Positions 54,936 through 64,000 are shown, numbered from the stretch's first letter. The stretch is 64,000 nucleotides of DNA from JAAELZ01 sp965223465 (GCA_965223465.1 OZ245025.1:1302001-1366000); one strand, 5' to 3'. Made by a program: numbers and translations. The notes: generated by a model from the letters alone, not told the origin.

Positions 54936-56660
54936 TTAGCCTAAGAAACCTTTCTGAAATAAATACAAAATGACTTGTTGTGAAGCTTCCAATGGTGACA
55001 TAGTCGAGGTGTCAATCTCTAGCTCCGGGTTTATTGGTTTTTCGTAGGGATCACTGATGCCAGTAAACTCTGGAATAATACCAGCTCTGGCTTTCGCGTA
55101 TAAACCTTTGCGGTCGCGTGCCTCACATACTTCGAGTGGTGTGGAAACATGGATTTCGATAAACGAGCCATGTTGCTCGATCAACGCTCTGATTGCACGT
55201 CGGCTTTTAGTATAAGGGGCGATGGGGGCGCAAATTGCCACGCCTCCATTTTTGGAAATCTCATTAGCCACAAAACCAATACGTTGGATATTTAAATCTC
55301 GATGTGCTTTGGAAAAACCCAATTCAGAAGACAGGTTCAAGCGCACGATGTCACCATCCAATAAGGTAACGTCTCGACTACCCTGCTCGACCAGCTGCGC
55401 GTTAACGATTTTTGCCAGCGTCGACTTTCCAGAGCCGGATAGGCCTGTGAAAAACAGGGTAAAACCCTGCCTGGACCGCGGCGGATAAGCCCTTTTGCGC
55501 ATTTCCTGAAGCACCTCAGGGTAGCTGCACCATTCTGGAATCGGTTTATCCTGATGCAGATAATCGCGGATCTTTCGCTCCGAAAACCGCACACCTTGTT
55601 CTCCATTTTTCGCCAATTTGGATACCGGCAGGAAAGTGTCTGTTTTTGCCAAGTAACGATACTCCTCAACCGGAATCATCTGAATATTGAGCTCATCTTG
55701 ATACTCTGCGATGAGCTGTTGCGAAGCGTAAGAGCGCTCAGATGTTTCATCACTCGGTGGTGATGCGTGGTTTGGCCCAACAATAAAATGCGTACAGCCA
55801 TAATTTTGATGGATAATACCGTACCAAAGGCTCTCTCGCTCACCCGCCATGCGCATTGATAGCGGCATGATGGACAACATAACGATCTGCTCAGGAAAAT
55901 ATTTCAAGACCGCTTCATAGCAATGTATGCGCGCGTAGTAATGCGTATCCCCCGGTTTGGTGCTACCCACGGTTGGGTGAATCAACAAATTGCCCTGCTC
56001 AGCTTTGGCCACATTGAGCAGTAATTCTCTGTGCAAGCGATGAATAATTTTACTCGTCTGATAGGCAATTACTTTGCGCCAACCCTTACGCGCAAAGGCT
56101 GCGCGTTGCTGGCGTGGTGACCGCCTATACGCACCAAACACGTGCGCATCAGGTAACTGTACACCCTCTATTACACCGCCCAAATAGACATCATGCACGC
56201 GTTCAAACAGATAATTTACACCGGGGTGATCGCCAGACTGTGAGCCATAAACCTCATTCGCTTCTTTTTCTTTATCTGGCTGCCAAACACTTTGTACCGT
56301 TAAAACTGCCAACATAAACCCCTCGCCATCTTGCAGGGCAATCTTGGATCCAGGTTCTATCGCCTGTTTTTCCACAAAAGCCAGGGGCACGTCAAAAGTG
56401 ACTGGCATCGGCCATAATAAGCCATCTGGTAGACGCATGGTTTCAACAACTGAGGTATATTCGGCCTCATTCATAAACCCCTCTAATGGGCTGTAGGCGC
56501 CATTCATCAACATTTCCAGATCACATAGCTGGCGTTGGCTGAGCGTAACCGCAGGATAATCTGCTGCGGCTAGCTTCAGCGCTTCTGCTTTCTCACTGGA
56601 TAAAACAAGATCGCAAAGCTCACCACCATACGCATTGATTGGATTTGGTTCAGTATTCAT
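54936..56660 (-). CDS. ATP sulfurylase - APS kinase fusion with altered sulfurylase motifs
   Basis: A 574-residue fusion. The sulfurylase part (residues 1-390) keeps the fold (GAYSPLEGFMN, HPTVGSTKPGD) but its active-site motifs are changed: QTRNPxHxxH reads QTSKIIHRLH (201-210) and GRDHAG reads GPNHAS (295-300). The APS kinase part (395-574) is intact: GLSGSGKST (406-414), LLDGDIVRLNL, HRDLNIQRIGFVA. So it may make PAPS from APS but not APS from sulfate; this is inferred from residues. Gene name sat/cysC-type is used in the literature for the fusion. It lies 111 nt upstream of the dehydratase gene. It is not an obvious reverse-sulfurylase for dsr oxidation. Confidence 0.9.
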   Translation of the reverse strand: MNTEPNPINAYGGELCDLVLSSEKAEALKLAAADYPAVTLSQRQLCDLEMLMNGAYSPLEGFMNEAEYTSVVETMRLPDGLLWPMPVTFDVPLAFVEKQAIEPGSKIALQDGEGFMLAVLTVQSVWQPDKEKEANEVYGSQSGDHPGVNYLFERVHDVYLGGVIEGVQLPDAHVFGAYRRSPRQQRAAFARKGWRKVIAYQTSKIIHRLHRELLLNVAKAEQGNLLIHPTVGSTKPGDTHYYARIHCYEAVLKYFPEQIVMLSIMPLSMRMAGERESLWYGIIHQNYGCTHFIVGPNHASPPSDETSERSYASQQLIAEYQDELNIQMIPVEEYRYLAKTDTFLPVSKLAKNGEQGVRFSERKIRDYLHQDKPIPEWCSYPEVLQEMRKRAYPPRSRQGFTLFFTGLSGSGKSTLAKIVNAQLVEQGSRDVTLLDGDIVRLNLSSELGFSKAHRDLNIQRIGFVANEISKNGGVAICAPIAPYTKSRRAIRALIEQHGSFIEIHVSTPLEVCEARDRKGLYAKARAGIIPEFTGISDPYEKPINPELEIDTSTMSPLEASQQVILYLFQKGFLG

Positions 56661-56850
56661 CGTTAATTTGTGTTTCCGTACTGTACAGCGCGGGGATTTT
56701 ACGCGTAAATCGCTTAAAATACTCGCATATGTCGACCCAAAACGGCCTTAAGTGGCCTGTGGTTAAAATTGTCATTAGTTAAGTTGCACCGTAGGCAAAC
56801 AAACTGGCGTAAACTGTGAACCACTAATTTAAGAATTAATCTTGGTTAAT

Positions 56851-57228
56851 ATGAATACACCTGACAACGACAAACTAGATAAGATCGTCGCAAACGCACA
56901 CCGCCAAAGTGTAGAACGTGGCAAGGGATATCGAGAAAAAGCGCTGAAAATGTACCCGTGGGTGTGCGGACGTTGTGCACGAACCTTTACGCGCGCAAAT
57001 CTGAGCGAACTCACCGTCCATCACCGCGACCACGACCACGACAACAACCCACAAGATGGCAGTAACTGGGAATTACTTTGTGTGTACTGTCATGATAACG
57101 AACATGCAAAACAAGAAGATCTGATTGCTGCGGCTGGACGCTCAATGGGTACACAGGATGCGAGTGGAACAAGTAGGCATCAGCCATTTGCGAATTTAAA
57201 AGAATTGCTGAAAAACCAGCCGAATTGA
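56851..57228 (+). CDS. yajD: YajD-type HNH nuclease-like protein
   Basis: A protein of about 125 residues with a zinc/HNH core: CGRCARTF, then TVHHRDHDHDNNPQDGSNWE and LLCVYCHDNEH, matching the YajD family. The first CxxC, the HH, N and H positions are kept. Its natural target is unknown. The ATG at 56851 is preferred over a TTG at 56842. It diverges from the sulfurylase fusion. Confidence 0.88.
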   Translation: MNTPDNDKLDKIVANAHRQSVERGKGYREKALKMYPWVCGRCARTFTRANLSELTVHHRDHDHDNNPQDGSNWELLCVYCHDNEHAKQEDLIAAAGRSMGTQDASGTSRHQPFANLKELLKNQPN

Positions 57229-57409
57229 ACAGCTTGTTGCTCTCAAAATAGCGTACCTAATAGCGGACGAACTAAGACAGCACCCGGTTACCTGGCTTTA
57301 TGTACTTATCGTCGCGCTGATCAGAACTATTTGGCGAAAGACTAGACAATATTCTATTATTGAGTCTCAAGTATAACCGAGCAAACCGCGCATTGAATCA
57401 CAAAATCGT

Positions 57410-59863
57410 ATGAAACATACCGCATTGGAAGCTGACCAGCTTTATACTCGCTGCGACCCATCACTAGTCCCTTTTAAACTGACCAGTGACGTCGACGCAA
57501 GCCCGCCAACGATGATTGGTCAGGCACGTGCGTTAGAGGCCATTGAGTTTGGGATTGGTATGGTGCGGCCTTTTTATAATCTTTTTTTGGTGGGATCTAT
57601 TGGGCTGGGTAAACGAACTTTGCTCAATCGTATTCTAACTAGCCAGGTACACCGACAACCCACCCCATCAGACTGGTGTTACGTCAATAATTTCGCGCAA
57701 TTTTACAAACCACAAGCGCTGCAATTACCAGCAGGCGGAGCGGCGAAGCTAAGCAAAACAATGGATCAGCTGGTGGAAGACCTGCTAATCGGCATCCCAA
57801 CGGCGTTCGAGAGCCAGGAATACCGTGCGCAACTGGCTGAAATAGGGGAAATTACAGAACAGCGTCGTGAACAGACTTTTGCTTCGCTCAACAAAAAGGC
57901 GAAAAAAGATCAGATCGCACTAATGCGCACTCCATCTGGCTACACCCTTGTGCCGCTAGATAGCAAAGACAAACCGATGGATCCCAAGACCTATGATAAG
58001 CTTCCTGAAAAACGGCGCAAGGTATTCGAAAAGGCGATTGACCATCTTAAGGGAGAATTAAAATCGATCATTCTAAACCTGCCTGTTCTACAAAAAGAAA
58101 GTATCAAGCAAATCAAAACGCTCAATCAGGGATATGCTGAGAGCACGATTGATCAGTTCATTTTGCCCTTGCTGGAAACCTATCAAGATAACGCTGACGT
58201 CACCCAATATTTGAAAACGGTGCGCAGCGATATGATCGACCATTTCGATCATTTTCTACCCAATAGCGAAGCCGAAACGCCACTGGGCGATCGCGGCGTT
58301 AATCGACCGCCCACCATGCAGAAATACCGAATCAATATTCTGGTCGATCAGTCTGACGCAAAAGGGGCGCCCATCATCTATGAAGATAACCCAAGCTATA
58401 ATAATTTAGTCGGGCGCGTCGAACATTTATCTGAATATGGCTCATTGGTCACCAATTTTTCGTTAATCAAACCGGGCGCCTTGCATCACGCGAACGGCGG
58501 TTATCTCATACTAGACGCTGAAAAGCTCCTGACCAAACCGTATGCCTGGGAAGGCCTGAAACGGGTGCTCCGTGCTGGCGAGGTGAAAATCGAATCTTTA
58601 GAGCAAATGCTGAGCCTGGTAACCACCATATCGCTAGAACCAGAGGCAATTCCTGTCCAGCTGAAAGTGATCTTGATTGGTAGTCGTAGGCTATATTATT
58701 TACTCAAAGCAATGGATCCTGATTTCGTTGAGTTATTCAAAACCACTGCAGATTTTGCCGAGACGCTTGATCGGAATGCGGATTCAACCGCCGACTATAG
58801 CCAGCTTATTGCCGAGATGACAATCGAGGCTGATACCTTGCCGGTTAACCAGGCTGGAGTATCGCGGATGATTGAAGCCTGCGCACGAGATGTCGCGGAT
58901 GCGGAAAAACTATCTCTGCATCAAGGCCGCCTACGTGAGCTCCTGGTTGAATCTGATTACTGGGCGGCTAAAAACAACCAAAACCATATTGACGCACAAG
59001 CCGTCAACACCGCGATAGACGCGAAAATTCAGCGACTCGATCAAATTCGCGAACGATCCTACGAACAAATATTGCGCGGCAACCTGTTAATTGACACTGC
59101 AGATGCGGTAGTCGGCCAAGTCAATGGACTTGCAGTGATGCAGATGGGAGATTTTGCCTTCGGACAACCTTCGCGTATCACTGCAACAGCGCGCCTGGGG
59201 CAAGGCAAGCTGATCGATATTGAACGGGAAACCAAAATGGGAGGGCCCATTCATTCGAAAGCCGTGATGATTCTATCCTCTTGTCTGGCACACCGATATG
59301 CGCGGGAGCACCCCCTTTCTCTGTCGGCAACGCTGGTATTTGAGCAAAATTATGGCGGCATTGAAGGGGACAGCGCTTCGCTCGCTGAATTTTGCGTATT
59401 GGTATCCGCAATTACTGGTATTCCACTGGGGCAAAACTGGGCCATCACCGGTTCGATGAATCAACATGGACAGGCTCAAGCCATCGGTGGCGTAAACGAA
59501 AAAATCGAAGGGTTTTTTGATATTTGCGAATCGCGTGGCCTGACAGGCAAGCAAGGTGTCATCATACCTCAAGCGAACGTCAAACACCTGATGTTACATC
59601 ATAAGGTTCGTGTTGCTGTTATCGAAGGAAAGTTTCATGTTCACGCTGTCGATACGGTGAACCAGGCATTGGGATTACTCACCGGCATGCCAGCGGGAGA
59701 AACAGACAAAGACGGCAACTATCCGGATGGCAGCGTGAATCAGCTGGTGATAGACAAGCTCAACAAGTTGCATAAAATTAAGCAGCGGCTTAATAAGCCT
59801 GCCAAGTCTGATAATGCCTCAGAAGCCGATGGTAGAGACGAGAGTGAAGAAGAAAATGAATAG
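57410..59863 (+). CDS. LonB-like AAA+ protease
   Basis: An 817-residue Lon-family protease with a single AAA+ module interrupted by a large insertion, followed by a S16 protease domain. Walker A is GSIGLGKRT (62-70) and the catalytic pair is Ser655 in EGDSAS and Lys698 in VNEKIEGF, 43 residues apart as in E. coli Lon. It lacks the Lon N-terminal substrate domain. The last residues (SEADGRDESEEENE) are acidic. It overlaps the next gene by 8 nt. Likely degrades misfolded or regulatory proteins. Confidence 0.92.
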   Translation: MKHTALEADQLYTRCDPSLVPFKLTSDVDASPPTMIGQARALEAIEFGIGMVRPFYNLFLVGSIGLGKRTLLNRILTSQVHRQPTPSDWCYVNNFAQFYKPQALQLPAGGAAKLSKTMDQLVEDLLIGIPTAFESQEYRAQLAEIGEITEQRREQTFASLNKKAKKDQIALMRTPSGYTLVPLDSKDKPMDPKTYDKLPEKRRKVFEKAIDHLKGELKSIILNLPVLQKESIKQIKTLNQGYAESTIDQFILPLLETYQDNADVTQYLKTVRSDMIDHFDHFLPNSEAETPLGDRGVNRPPTMQKYRINILVDQSDAKGAPIIYEDNPSYNNLVGRVEHLSEYGSLVTNFSLIKPGALHHANGGYLILDAEKLLTKPYAWEGLKRVLRAGEVKIESLEQMLSLVTTISLEPEAIPVQLKVILIGSRRLYYLLKAMDPDFVELFKTTADFAETLDRNADSTADYSQLIAEMTIEADTLPVNQAGVSRMIEACARDVADAEKLSLHQGRLRELLVESDYWAAKNNQNHIDAQAVNTAIDAKIQRLDQIRERSYEQILRGNLLIDTADAVVGQVNGLAVMQMGDFAFGQPSRITATARLGQGKLIDIERETKMGGPIHSKAVMILSSCLAHRYAREHPLSLSATLVFEQNYGGIEGDSASLAEFCVLVSAITGIPLGQNWAITGSMNQHGQAQAIGGVNEKIEGFFDICESRGLTGKQGVIIPQANVKHLMLHHKVRVAVIEGKFHVHAVDTVNQALGLLTGMPAGETDKDGNYPDGSVNQLVIDKLNKLHKIKQRLNKPAKSDNASEADGRDESEEENE

Positions 59864-60596
59864 GGATCCTGAAGTCCGCCAGTTAAAAGTCTGGTTCGAA
59901 GTGCACCCCAATATAGAGCAGCAGGTGCAAAGTGCCGTGCACCTGGCTCGGCTTCTCAACACCAAACTCGTTGCCAGATTTCTGCAAAATAGAGCGCTCA
60001 TGGCCGCTGCTGAATTACCCATTGTTACCGAAGTGTTGCTATGGTCAGGTGCTGAAAAAGCAACCTCCAGCGAACAGTTCGCTAAAGCGAGTCGCACGCA
60101 GGAAAAGCGCGCCGCCGCACTGTTAGCGAAAGCAGCAAAACAATCAAAAATCAGCTATTCCTTTACCACCTGTCAGCGCCGCGCTTTACCCAAAAAACCG
60201 AGTCAACGAACGCGTGCTGCTTACTGGGTTGCTGGCCACTGGGGCGAAAACGCAACCTTGGCAAAACCAATTTGTGCGTTAGATGATGCATCCACTGCGG
60301 GAAAACAATGCACCGCGCTGGCTACGGCTGCTGCAGCACGCATGGGCACCCCCCTGCTCGTTTTACGCATCAACCCATCTGGTGCGGAAACCGAAAACCA
60401 TACAACTTCAGATAAAACAATCTCTCAAAATCATCATGATACAGTGGATTTTGCTAGTCTTGCCGAAGCGTGGCATTGGCTTGACACACACGCGAGTATC
60501 CCCTGCTCTGCTGTATTCATGCCGCTGGCCATGCACGAGAGGATTAAACAAACCAACGCGTTCCAGTCCGCTCGATTCCCAGTTTTATTGGTTTAA
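59856..60596 (+). CDS. USP-like protein coupled to the LonB-type protease
   Basis: A protein of about 246 residues whose first half resembles the universal-stress-protein fold in LARLLNTKLVARFLQNRALMAAAELP followed by a helical segment and VLLWSGAEK. The last part has ATAAAARMGTPLLVLRI and a C-terminal AVFMPLAMH..., also USP-like. No clear ATP-binding Gx2Gx9GS motif is seen, so ligand binding is doubtful. It starts at ATG 59856 inside the protease stop (GAATGAATAG), with a GAAGAAGAAA site. The short overlap suggests translational coupling. An adaptor or substrate role for the protease is a guess. Confidence 0.6.
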   Translation: MNRDPEVRQLKVWFEVHPNIEQQVQSAVHLARLLNTKLVARFLQNRALMAAAELPIVTEVLLWSGAEKATSSEQFAKASRTQEKRAAALLAKAAKQSKISYSFTTCQRRALPKKPSQRTRAAYWVAGHWGENATLAKPICALDDASTAGKQCTALATAAAARMGTPLLVLRINPSGAETENHTTSDKTISQNHHDTVDFASLAEAWHWLDTHASIPCSAVFMPLAMHERIKQTNAFQSARFPVLLV

Positions 60597-60636
60597 CCAC
60601 CTTCTACACACCTAAGACGCAGCTAGAAAATCGAGC

Positions 60637-61992
60637 TTAAGTATTTGGCCCCTGGTTTTTACTTTTGCCAACCATGAAATACAGCGGCACGGATAACGCA
60701 AAGATAACCAGGCCCACCAACAAGCTGGATGCCGTTTTATCGCCAATGTGTACTGGATGATTGATGTGCAAAAGCATAACCAGGCAGCTGATGACCCCAA
60801 ATAAAGAAGCCATAGGCATGCGCCCAATATTAAACGGTGCGCGCCACGGTCGTACTAGTTCTGCTCTTTTATAACGCAAAATGATATTACTCAGATTCAC
60901 GACCAAAAACAGCACGAATATGCCCACGTCGGCAATCGAAGCCAGCACTTCAATTTCCTTAAAAAACAAAAACATAATCGAAAACACGGCGGTTAAGCCT
61001 ATTGCAAAGTGTGGCGTACGTCGCTTTGCCTGCACGCGTGCCAGGGGTGCGGGTAAAGAGCCAGATCTCGCCATGCCATACATCATACGGGCGCAAACAA
61101 TCAGCGTGATTAATACCGTATTGGCGGTGGCAAACAAGGCAATAAGTGCAATCAATTCGGGCGCAACACCGCCGATAAGCGACTCCATCACCAATGATAG
61201 CGGTTGCTTGGATGCGGCCAGCTCGGCAAAAGGAATGACGCTGACGACAATAATCGCTACCAGCATGTAAATAACGGTAGAAATCAGTAACGCGTAGATA
61301 AAGGCTTTGGGCAAGGTTTGCGAAGGGTTTGCGGCTTCCTCAGCAATATTGGCAATATCTTCAAACCCCATAAAGGCAAAAAATATCAGGGCAGCGGCGG
61401 ATATTAAGGGTAATAAGCTACCTCCTTCTGAATGCGTCAAACGGGGCAATTCAAACAGGTTGGCAATCGGTATTTCGCCAGCTGATATGTAGTAGCCACC
61501 GACGAATATCACCAACAGCAAGCCGCCCACTTCAATGCTGCTGGCCAATACATTAAAGCGAGCAGATTCTTTGATGCCCCAGTAGTTAATTCCTGTCATG
61601 ACGACAATTAGGCCAGCCGCCAGCAGCGTTTTGTCAAGGGGTACAAAATAGGCCAAATACTGCGCGAACCCAACCGCAACCGCACTTGCCGTGGTGAACC
61701 CGATAATAATAGCGATAAAGCCGATGACCCAAGCCACGCTATTCCAGCCAAAAGCTTCTTTGGCAAAAATATACTCGGCCCCTGCCCGTGGGTACATTGC
61801 GGAAAGCTCTGCGTAACTCAGCGCGGTAAAGCTCGCGACCAGCGCAGCCAGTAAAAAAGCCAACCACAGCATATTCCCTGCTATACCCGCTGCTGATCCC
61901 ACGAGCACGTAAATGCCCGCACCCAATATCAAACCAACACCGTATATCGCGATCTCGGTGAGGCTCAAGCAACGCTTCAGTTCTGTGGCCAC
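60637..61992 (-). CDS. Amino-acid permease (APC family)
   Basis: A 451-residue membrane protein with about twelve helices. The N-terminal LTEIAIYGVGLILGAGIYVLVG is the helix-1 break of the APC fold, and FFAFMGFEDIANIAEEAANP the helix-6 substrate region. It probably imports or exchanges an amino acid or polyamine; the substrate is not clear. It is convergent with the USP-like gene. The C-terminal end is short and charged (GKSKNQGPNT). Confidence 0.9.
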   Translation of the reverse strand: MATELKRCLSLTEIAIYGVGLILGAGIYVLVGSAAGIAGNMLWLAFLLAALVASFTALSYAELSAMYPRAGAEYIFAKEAFGWNSVAWVIGFIAIIIGFTTASAVAVGFAQYLAYFVPLDKTLLAAGLIVVMTGINYWGIKESARFNVLASSIEVGGLLLVIFVGGYYISAGEIPIANLFELPRLTHSEGGSLLPLISAAALIFFAFMGFEDIANIAEEAANPSQTLPKAFIYALLISTVIYMLVAIIVVSVIPFAELAASKQPLSLVMESLIGGVAPELIALIALFATANTVLITLIVCARMMYGMARSGSLPAPLARVQAKRRTPHFAIGLTAVFSIMFLFFKEIEVLASIADVGIFVLFLVVNLSNIILRYKRAELVRPWRAPFNIGRMPMASLFGVISCLVMLLHINHPVHIGDKTASSLLVGLVIFALSVPLYFMVGKSKNQGPNT

Positions 61993-62274
61993 GTGAACTC
62001 CAGCGACAAAACTAAATTATACTGCCCGCAATGGCTAACCATTCAGGCAATTCCGTTTTACTTGAGGCAGGTCAAGATTCCCCGAATTACACGATACGTA
62101 ACAATCCGGTGAATTTCTGGCCAGAATGGAGAGTGTATTATCAACCTAATAATAAGTTTAAGTCTTGAACTATAACCGAATTACGCAAGCACCGAAACAC
62201 GCCGCGAAAGGTTCGCAAGTCGCTTAAATAGGCCACCACACGCGATACTTTATCTACACAGACTATGTTACCCA

Positions 62275-63636
62275 CTAATCATCAGATAGTAGTAAATCAA
62301 TCCAGGGCGTGATAATGAGCGGTTTCGGTTCAGGCGGTGGCGGCACACCCAGCCGGTCATGAACAAAGATATCAGCCTCGCCATTGGTATCTCGCTTCAC
62401 CAGGTTGCTTGCATCGGAACCGAAAGTAACAAAACGCCCATCCGCAGAGATTGAGGCACTATAACTCCTGTCATTTCCTTGGGCGCCCAGCGAATTTATA
62501 CTAACACGCTCCGTGAGCCCCGTTAGCCGATCATTAACAAAGATATCAAGCGCTTCATTGGTATCTGCATTCACTAAGCTGTCCTCGTAGGAATCAAAGG
62601 CGACAAAATGCCCATCGGCAGAGATTGAAATTGCTCCACCCCGAAAACCTGTCGAATCTTCAGTTACGCGCTCGGTGTGCCCCGTCAGTCGATCATTAAT
62701 AAAGATATCATACCAACCGTTAGTATCCCCAGGCACCAGGTTATTTGCATCGGATATGAAGGCAACAAAACGACCGTCTGCAGAGATTGTAGGACCAACA
62801 CTCCAATCATTTCCCTGAACACCCACCGAATTTTCGCTGACACGCTCGGTACGCCCCGTCAGTCGGTCGTTTACAAAGATATCCGATTCATCATTGTTAT
62901 CCCCCCATACAAGATTGCTCGCGTCGGAACTAAAGACGACGAAACGCCCATCGGTAGAGATTGAGGGCTCCCGACTATAGCTATTTCCCTGAACGCCCGA
63001 AGAATTTTCACTTACGCGCTCGGTACGCCCTGTCAGCCGATCATGAACAAAGATATCCCCACTGTCATTGGTATCTCGCCCTACCAGGTTGTCCGCGTCA
63101 GATTCAAACGTAACAAAACGGCCGTCTCCAGAGATTGAGGACTTCTGACTATAGCTATTACCTTGAACGCCCGCTGAATCTTCACTGACGCGTTCGGTTC
63201 GCCCTGTGAACCGATCATGAACAAAGATATCTGTTTCATTATTAGTATCCCTCTCCACCAGGTTGTCCGCCTGGGATTCAAAGGCGACAAAACGCCCATC
63301 AACAGAGATTGAAGGACGCTCGCTCCTATAATTTCCCTGAACACCCGTTGAATCCTCGCTGACACGCTCGGTGCGCCCTGTCAACCGATCATTGACAAAA
63401 ATATCAACCGTACCATTGGTATCCCGCTCTACCAGGTTGTCCGCCCAGGATTCAAAAGCAACAAAACGCCCATCAGCAGAGATTGAAGGGCGCTCGCTCC
63501 CATTATTTCCCTGAACACCCGCCGAACTTTCACTGACGCGCTCGGTGGTCCCTGCTAGCGCTGTCAACGGCAATAAAAACCCTGCCATCATCAGCATAGG
63601 TTTCGCTAGAGGTGTGATCATATCGCTTGTAACCAT
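62275..63636 (-). CDS. Secreted seven-repeat beta-propeller protein
   Basis: A 453-residue exported protein. After a signal peptide (residues 1-29, AKPMLMMAGFLLPLTALAG) there are seven tandem repeats of 54-58 residues of the form ERVSEDSxGVQGN...SISADGRFVAFES...NLVxxDTNGxxDIFVNDRLTGRT (TolB/PD40-like). Seven units fit one closed seven-bladed propeller. Each DTNG...D could bind Ca2+ or similar (inference). The C-terminal tail is VPPPPEPKPLIITPW. A strong AAGGAGAG site lies before the ATG at 63636; a longer frame from 63687 is less likely. Function unknown; secreted or envelope. Confidence 0.85.
   Translation of the reverse strand: MVTSDMITPLAKPMLMMAGFLLPLTALAGTTERVSESSAGVQGNNGSERPSISADGRFVAFESWADNLVERDTNGTVDIFVNDRLTGRTERVSEDSTGVQGNYRSERPSISVDGRFVAFESQADNLVERDTNNETDIFVHDRFTGRTERVSEDSAGVQGNSYSQKSSISGDGRFVTFESDADNLVGRDTNDSGDIFVHDRLTGRTERVSENSSGVQGNSYSREPSISTDGRFVVFSSDASNLVWGDNNDESDIFVNDRLTGRTERVSENSVGVQGNDWSVGPTISADGRFVAFISDANNLVPGDTNGWYDIFINDRLTGHTERVTEDSTGFRGGAISISADGHFVAFDSYEDSLVNADTNEALDIFVNDRLTGLTERVSINSLGAQGNDRSYSASISADGRFVTFGSDASNLVKRDTNGEADIFVHDRLGVPPPPEPKPLIITPWIDLLLSDD
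62347..63543 (-). repeat. Seven tandem coding repeats of about 170 nt
   Basis: The coding units of the propeller blades are nearly the same at the DNA level in many places (GATACCAATGG, GATATCTTTGT and ACGCTCGGT-like strings recur in order). The sixth unit is about four residues shorter in its SISADG part. Such repeats can recombine, so the copy number may vary between strains. Confidence 0.85.
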
Positions 63637-63806
63637 AAGCTCTCTCCTTTTTAACCATCTAAACCATATTTTTAGTGTGTTAATCATAGCATAATCTCAA
63701 CCCTTCGCCTACTCACTGATGAGCTGCAACTTGGCAGTTATAGTGCCTCGGTTAGCGTCTATTTCTCTACATAACCGGGTAGAACATTAATAATGTAAGA
63801 AGGTGG

Positions 63807-64000
63807 TTAATCCGTTTTCACCGCATACAACACCACCCCAGTGGCTACGGATACATTCAGACTGGACACCGCGCCCTGCATGGGAATAGAGATCAGTTGA
63901 TCGCATAAATCTCGTGTGAGTTTGCGCATGCCTTTGCTTTCTGCACCCAGGACTACCGCCAAGGGTGGCTGCAAATCGACTTGGTTCAAATTTTGTTCCG
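63807..64000 (-). CDS. rlmB: RlmB 23S rRNA Gm2251 2'-O-methyltransferase (C-terminal part)
   Basis: The minus strand is open from the right window edge to 63807. The translated end, LAVVLGAESKGMRKLTRDLC, SIPMQGAVSSLNVSVATGVV, is the SPOUT motif 2/3 knot of RlmB (SpoU family). The AdoMet-binding and catalytic residues in GAESKGM and SLNVSVA are kept. The N-terminal part lies outside. TrmH-like relatives are possible but the SVSSLN..ATG wording fits RlmB. Confidence 0.88.
   Translation of the reverse strand, partial: EQNLNQVDLQPPLAVVLGAESKGMRKLTRDLCDQLISIPMQGAVSSLNVSVATGVVLYAVKTD

Noticed and set aside
62347..63543. Regular direct repeats that could be taken for a CRISPR array or satellite
   Set aside because: The repeats are about 170 nt, are in frame, and encode propeller blades after a signal peptide. 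They are not 25-40-nt repeats with unique spacers.
1..64000. tRNA, rRNA, insertion sequences or prophage
   Set aside because: No cloverleaf with CCA or GTTCGA-type core, no rRNA sequence, no transposase motif or terminal inverted repeats, and no phage genes were recognised in the intergenic spaces I read.

Overview
The window looks like the chromosome of a chemolithoautotrophic, sulfur-oxidising gammaproteobacterium. The main evidence is a nearly complete oxidative-type dsr operon (dsrA, B, E, F, H, C, M, K, L, J, O, P, N, R, on the minus strand from 43076 down to 30442) together with a form IA RuBisCO set (cbbL, cbbS, cbbQ, cbbO, plus strand, 18807-24072). DsrEFH, DsrL and DsrC with both C-terminal cysteines point to sulfur oxidation, not sulfate reduction. 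The species cannot be named from this window. No rRNA, tRNA, CRISPR array, insertion sequence or phage gene was recognised.

Layout. 1-9683: fatty-acid oxidation, as two groups that diverge around an AraC-type regulator. The minus group is acyl-CoA dehydrogenase, SCP2 protein, fadD, a DUF2889 protein and the start of fadB; the plus group is the regulator, a crotonase and 2,4-dienoyl-CoA reductase. 9771-18400: housekeeping and transport on the minus strand (a PDC-sensor protein, dtd, purE, purK, an amine-oxidase-like flavoprotein, a polyamine-type binding protein, a ClC channel, a DUF2161 nuclease-like protein). 18401-24072: the RuBisCO locus with candidate operators, an intercistronic hairpin and a terminator. 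24127-28134: small unknown genes, a ComEA-like protein, and a rubrerythrin / Fe-S oxidoreductase / DUF3501 operon. 28565-29167: a secreted protein of unknown function. 29339-43076: the dsr operon, ending in a GalT-like nucleotidyltransferase.

43575-46132: a plus-strand block diverging from dsrA. It holds three unknown genes (66, 232 and 67 aa), a protein resembling the Cas6/Cmx6 family with no CRISPR array or other cas gene nearby, and a SufE sulfur acceptor. This is the best candidate for an undescribed function. 46146-56660 (minus): an M48 protease, a decayed DUF898 gene, an RND pump with its adaptor, a monooxygenase-fold protein, a polysaccharide nucleotide-sugar dehydratase, and an ATP sulfurylase-APS kinase fusion whose sulfurylase active-site motifs are altered. 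56851-64000: a YajD-type HNH protein, a LonB-like protease overlapping a USP-like gene, an amino-acid permease, a secreted seven-repeat beta-propeller protein and the end of rlmB.

How the genes fit together: DsrEFH and DsrC carry persulfide sulfur to siroheme DsrAB, which oxidises it to sulfite. DsrL handles NAD(P)H-linked electrons, and the DsrMKJOP membrane complex links DsrC redox state to the quinone pool and periplasm. DsrN and DsrR support cofactor maturation. The electrons and energy can drive CO2 fixation through RuBisCO, with CbbQO as its activase. All functional statements are family-based readings of the translated sequence; no database search was run.
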